Below, one piece after another: positions 61,191-64,000 of a stretch of 64,000 nucleotides of DNA. The stretch is from the NCBI GenBank assembly GCA_963793105.1, contig CAWBZB010000003.1, positions 248,001-312,000 on the forward strand, in the 5' to 3' direction. This DNA comes from UBA10649 sp963793105. GTDB lineage: Bacteria; Actinomycetota; Actinomycetes; S36-B12. Made by a program: the position numbers and the translations under genes. Under the pieces are notes generated by a model that saw only the letters and a list, made by a program, of their open reading frames with translations, did not search any database and was not told the DNA's origin. The stretch's first letter is position 1, and each line of letters begins with the position of its first letter.

Positions 61191-61906
61191 GCGCCGCCGA
61201 CGTGCCGGTCGCCGTCGTCGCCGGTGCCGGCGGTGCCGGGGCAGCGACCGCGAAGGCGCTCGGCGCGGCCGGGTACCACGTGGTCGTCCTGGACGCCCGT
61301 GTCGATCCGGCGCTGGCCGTCGCCGACGAGCTGGCTGCCGCCGGCGCATCTGCCGAGGCACACGGCGTCGACCTCCTCGACGCCGACGCCGTCACGGCGC
61401 TGCGTGACGACCTCGTCGGCCGTCGGGGACGCGTCGACGTGCTCGTCCACCTCGTCGGCGGATGGCGCGGCACGTCCACCCTCGAGCTGGCGTCCGTCGA
61501 GAACTGGAACGCGCTGCATCCCCCCATCGTGGGAACCCTCGCCGTGCTCACGGCCGTCTTCGGTCCCGACGTACGGGTCAGTCCCGGAGGCCGGGTCCTC
61601 ATGGTGACGAGCACGACCGCCGCCAGGCCGACCGCCGGCAACATCGCGTACGCGGCCGCCAAGTCCGCCGCCGAGGCGTGGATGGGCGGTGTCGCCCACT
61701 ACCTGCGGGACACCTCGTCGGCGAGCGTGACCGTCGCCGTGAAGGCGTTGCTGACCGACCAGATGGTCGCGGCCGACCCGCAGAAGGAGTGGCCGGGCTA
61801 CACGCATGTGGACGCGCTCGCGCGGGCGATCACGAACCTGAGCACCTCCGACGTGGCCAACGGGTCGCGGGTCGATCTGACGACTGCGGAATACTCCGCC
61901 CCATGA
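61187..61906 (+). CDS. Short-chain dehydrogenase/reductase
   Basis: A 239-residue SDR. Cofactor motif VAVVAGAGGAGAATAKALGAAGYHVVVLDARVDP is a TGxxxGxG variant, with Asp after the second strand suggesting NAD(H). Catalytic residues: Ser in LMVTSTTAARPTAG, Tyr and Lys in IAYAAAKSAAEAW. VHLVGGWRG replaces the usual NNAG. The ATG overlaps the DUF6421 stop (ATGA) and its stop overlaps the aldolase ATG. Substrate unknown; perhaps a hydroxy- or keto-acid linked to the aldolase step. Confidence 0.87.
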   Translation: MSAADVPVAVVAGAGGAGAATAKALGAAGYHVVVLDARVDPALAVADELAAAGASAEAHGVDLLDADAVTALRDDLVGRRGRVDVLVHLVGGWRGTSTLELASVENWNALHPPIVGTLAVLTAVFGPDVRVSPGGRVLMVTSTTAARPTAGNIAYAAAKSAAEAWMGGVAHYLRDTSSASVTVAVKALLTDQMVAADPQKEWPGYTHVDALARAITNLSTSDVANGSRVDLTTAEYSAP

Positions 61907-63036
61907 CGTCGACGCCGTGGCGCGGGTTCGCCAGTGACAACTACGCCGGTATCCACCCCGACGTCCTGAACGCGATCACCGCCGCGAACACCGGCCACCA
62001 GGTGGCCTACGGCGACGACGAGGTCACTGCCGAGCTCTCCGACACCATGAAGCAGCACTTCGGCTCCGCGGCCGAGGTCTTCCCGGTCTTCAACGGCACC
62101 GGTGCCAACGTGGTCGCGCTTCAGGCCATGACCAAGCGCTGGGAGGCCGTCGTGTGTGCCGCCTCGGCCCATGTGAACGTCGACGAGGGCGGCGCCCCCG
62201 AGCATGGCGCGGGACTGAAGCTCTGGACGATCCCGACCGCCGACGGCAAGCTCACGCCCTCGCTCATCGACACGCAGGCCTGGGGATTCGGCGACGTGCA
62301 CCGCGCGCAGCCGGGCGTCGTCACCATCACCCAGTCAACCGAGCTCGGCACCCTGTACTCCGTGGACGAGGTGGCGGCGGTCGCCGATCACGCCCACCGC
62401 CTCGGCATGTCGGTCCACCTCGACGGCGCACGGATCGCGAACGCGGCCGCGAGCCTCGGCGGCTCCCTGCGTGACTTCACCACCGATGCCGGCGTCGACG
62501 TCGTGTCGTTCGGCGGGACGAAGAACGGCGCGATGCTGGGCGAGGCCGTCGTCGTCCTGAACCCCGCCGCCGCCCCCGGCGTCGACTTCCTGCGCAAGTC
62601 ATCCATGCAGCTGGCGAGCAAGATGCGCTACGTCAGCGCGCAGCTCCTGGCCCTGCTGACCGACGACCTCTGGCTGCGCAATGCCCGGCACTCCAACGCG
62701 ATGGCGGCCGACCTGCACGCGCGGGTCCTGCGCATCCCCGGAGTCACCGTGGTGCGCCCCGTCCAGGCGAATGCGGTGTTCGCAATCCTGCCGCCGGACG
62801 TCACCGAGCGCCTCCAGAAGCGCTTCCGCTTCTACACCTGGGACCAGGAGACCGGCGAGGTGCGCTGGATGTGCTCGTGGGACACCACGGCCGACGACGT
62901 GGAGGGGTTCGCGAACGCGATCGCCGAGGAGATGGCGGGCACGCACGTAGGACAGCCGTCGAAAGACCGCTACCGGCCGGTCGCCCAGCGCGTGCTCCGG
63001 TCCGTCGAGCGCCCGCGGCCGGCCCGCTCGGCCTGA
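61903..63036 (+). CDS. Threonine aldolase/beta-eliminating lyase-like PLP enzyme
   Basis: A 377-residue fold-type I PLP enzyme of the low-specificity threonine aldolase group: FASDNYAGIHPDVLNAI, VFPVFNGTGANVVALQ, VHLDGARIANAAAS (Asp contacting PLP nitrogen) and DVVSFGGTKNGAMLGEAVVVL with the PLP Lys. It may cleave threonine or another beta-hydroxy amino acid to glycine and aldehyde. ATG overlaps the SDR stop by 4 bases. Its last 67 bases overlap the convergent PH-domain gene. Confidence 0.87.
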   Translation: MTSTPWRGFASDNYAGIHPDVLNAITAANTGHQVAYGDDEVTAELSDTMKQHFGSAAEVFPVFNGTGANVVALQAMTKRWEAVVCAASAHVNVDEGGAPEHGAGLKLWTIPTADGKLTPSLIDTQAWGFGDVHRAQPGVVTITQSTELGTLYSVDEVAAVADHAHRLGMSVHLDGARIANAAASLGGSLRDFTTDAGVDVVSFGGTKNGAMLGEAVVVLNPAAAPGVDFLRKSSMQLASKMRYVSAQLLALLTDDLWLRNARHSNAMAADLHARVLRIPGVTVVRPVQANAVFAILPPDVTERLQKRFRFYTWDQETGEVRWMCSWDTTADDVEGFANAIAEEMAGTHVGQPSKDRYRPVAQRVLRSVERPRPARSA

Positions 63037-64000
63037 GCGTCGGCCACCTCGCGGGCGAACCCTGCTGCCTGGTGCCGCCCGCTGACCTTCACCGGTCCGG
63101 GGGTCGAATCCACGTGGACGCTCGCCAGGCCCAACGGCCGCTCCCACGGCCCCTGCGTCACGCGCACGGACTGGGTGCGCGCGTGCGGGATGACGGCCAG
63201 CCGCCGGGTGACCCGGCCGCTACGCGCGGCGAACACCATCTGGTCCCACGCCACTGCGAGCCGTCGCCACTGGATGGGAGCGCGGAACCGGCTGGCTCGC
63301 GGGGCCGACTGCCACTCCAGTTCGTCCAGCGCGAGACCCGGCAGGACCCGCTGCACCAGATCGTCGGCGACCGCTCGCGGTGCCACGGGGACGAGCAGCG
63401 TCTCGCCCTTGTTGCCCTGACTGTCCTGCGTTCCCACTCCGGCGATGTTGATGCGGAGCCGGACCCAGCCCTGACGCCGCCACAGGAAGGGCTCGACGTA
63501 CTCGATGGCCTGCACACGACCCGGAGGCACCGTTCGCGCCTCCGTCTTGGCCAGTCCGTAGCGAAGGCGCAGGCCGTCCGGAGACTCGCTCACCGTGAAG
63601 TTGAAGTACTTGATGAACTCGCTCACGACGAGCAGGATCGGCAGGCCACCGGTGACCAGCGCGAAGCCGAGGCCGCCCCAGCCGCTCGTCATCACGGTCA
63701 CCGTGACGATGACGATGGTCAGCAGCAGCAGGCCGGCCGTCACGGTCCGCATGAGAAGCGACAGGGCGAGGTCGCGCGGGCGCACCGACGCAATCGGCGC
63801 TTCCGGCGCCTCGCCCGTGTCATGGCTGAGGCCCGCCGCCCGCGCGAGGATCTCGCTGCGCAGGGCCCGCGCGTCGTCCAGGGTGAGGAACTGGAGCTTC
63901 ACCCGGGAGTCGCCGGCACCGGCCACCTCGATGGTGACCTCCGCCATCGAGAACAGCCGGGCGAACAGCGGCTGCGCCACGTCGACGCTCTGCAGGCGGC
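62970..64000 (-). CDS. Bacterial PH-domain membrane protein (bPH2/YdbT-like), partial
   Basis: At least 340 residues; the frame is open to the window edge and reads LQSVDVAQPLFARLFSMAEVTIEVAGAGDSRVKLQFL before the first inner GTG, a typical bPH2 sequence, so the start lies beyond the window. Two membrane segments occur (about 76-96 and 98-118 of the visible part), followed by a second PH-like repeat (ARTVPPGRVQAIEYVEPFLWRRQGWVRLRINIAG) and a third (VIPHARTQSVRVTQGPWERPLGLASVHVD). Function unknown; such proteins are common in actinobacteria. Confidence 0.82.
   Translation of the reverse strand, partial: RLQSVDVAQPLFARLFSMAEVTIEVAGAGDSRVKLQFLTLDDARALRSEILARAAGLSHDTGEAPEAPIASVRPRDLALSLLMRTVTAGLLLLTIVIVTVTVMTSGWGGLGFALVTGGLPILLVVSEFIKYFNFTVSESPDGLRLRYGLAKTEARTVPPGRVQAIEYVEPFLWRRQGWVRLRINIAGVGTQDSQGNKGETLLVPVAPRAVADDLVQRVLPGLALDELEWQSAPRASRFRAPIQWRRLAVAWDQMVFAARSGRVTRRLAVIPHARTQSVRVTQGPWERPLGLASVHVDSTPGPVKVSGRHQAAGFAREVADAQAERAGRGRSTDRSTRWATGR

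Overview
The window is a high-GC (about 68-70 % by eye), gene-dense stretch of an actinobacterial chromosome. The evidence is the core gene orders: mfd-SurA-like-mazG, prs-glmU, rplY-pth, ftsH-folE-folP-folB-folK-DUF3180, panC-nadB-nadC-coaX, and hpt-tilS-DUF2342 protease. GTG and TTG starts are common, and many neighbouring genes overlap by 4 bases (ATGA/GTGA). I see no phage, IS, CRISPR or rRNA. It looks like class Actinomycetes; I cannot name the order. The only RNA gene seen is tRNA-Gln(UUG).

Layout. 0-3 kb: a cysteine-repeat protein cut by the window edge, a BNR-repeat protein and a DM13 protein. 3-14 kb, minus strand: DUF885 metallopeptidase (frameshifted), mazG, SurA-like lipoprotein, mfd, cysQ-like, pth, rplY, prs, glmU. 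14-18 kb: pirin (frameshifted), tRNA-Gln, a fatty-acid desaturase with its TetR regulator behind two palindromic operators, and a MarR gene (frameshifted) behind a 20-bp palindrome. 18-31 kb: amidase, ArgA-like acetyltransferase, lysS, a HAD protein, then NAD, pantothenate and folate synthesis. 31-41 kb: ftsH, two rhodanese genes, hpt, tilS, a DUF2342 protease, manA, dacB, ppa. 41-43.5 kb: an SQR-TusE-DsrE sulfide module. 43.5-50 kb: a PstS-like lipoprotein, pstS, pstB, pstA, pstC and pit with PHO boxes. 50-53 kb: an arsenic cluster (acr3, arsC, arsI, divergent arsR). 53-58 kb: a truncated metallophosphoesterase with a PHO box, moeA, a cupin lipoprotein, a YczE-like protein (frameshifted), a DEAD-box helicase and a histidine phosphatase. 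59-63 kb: a coupled operon of a DUF6421 protein, an SDR and a threonine-aldolase-like enzyme. The window ends in a PH-domain protein.

How it works together. Two separated loci (rhodanese plus MBL-rhodanese, and SQR-TusE-DsrE) carry 16-bp CsoR/CstR-type operators over apparently leaderless promoters, so they look like one sulfide/persulfide regulon. Several PHO boxes tie pst, pit and the phosphatase-like gene to phosphate starvation. Five genes carry a single extra base, all shifting the frame by +1; sequence error seems the likeliest cause. Two long hairpins with the same core (27.84 and 58.68 kb) define a dispersed palindromic repeat. The DUF6421-SDR-aldolase operon is the best candidate for an undescribed pathway.
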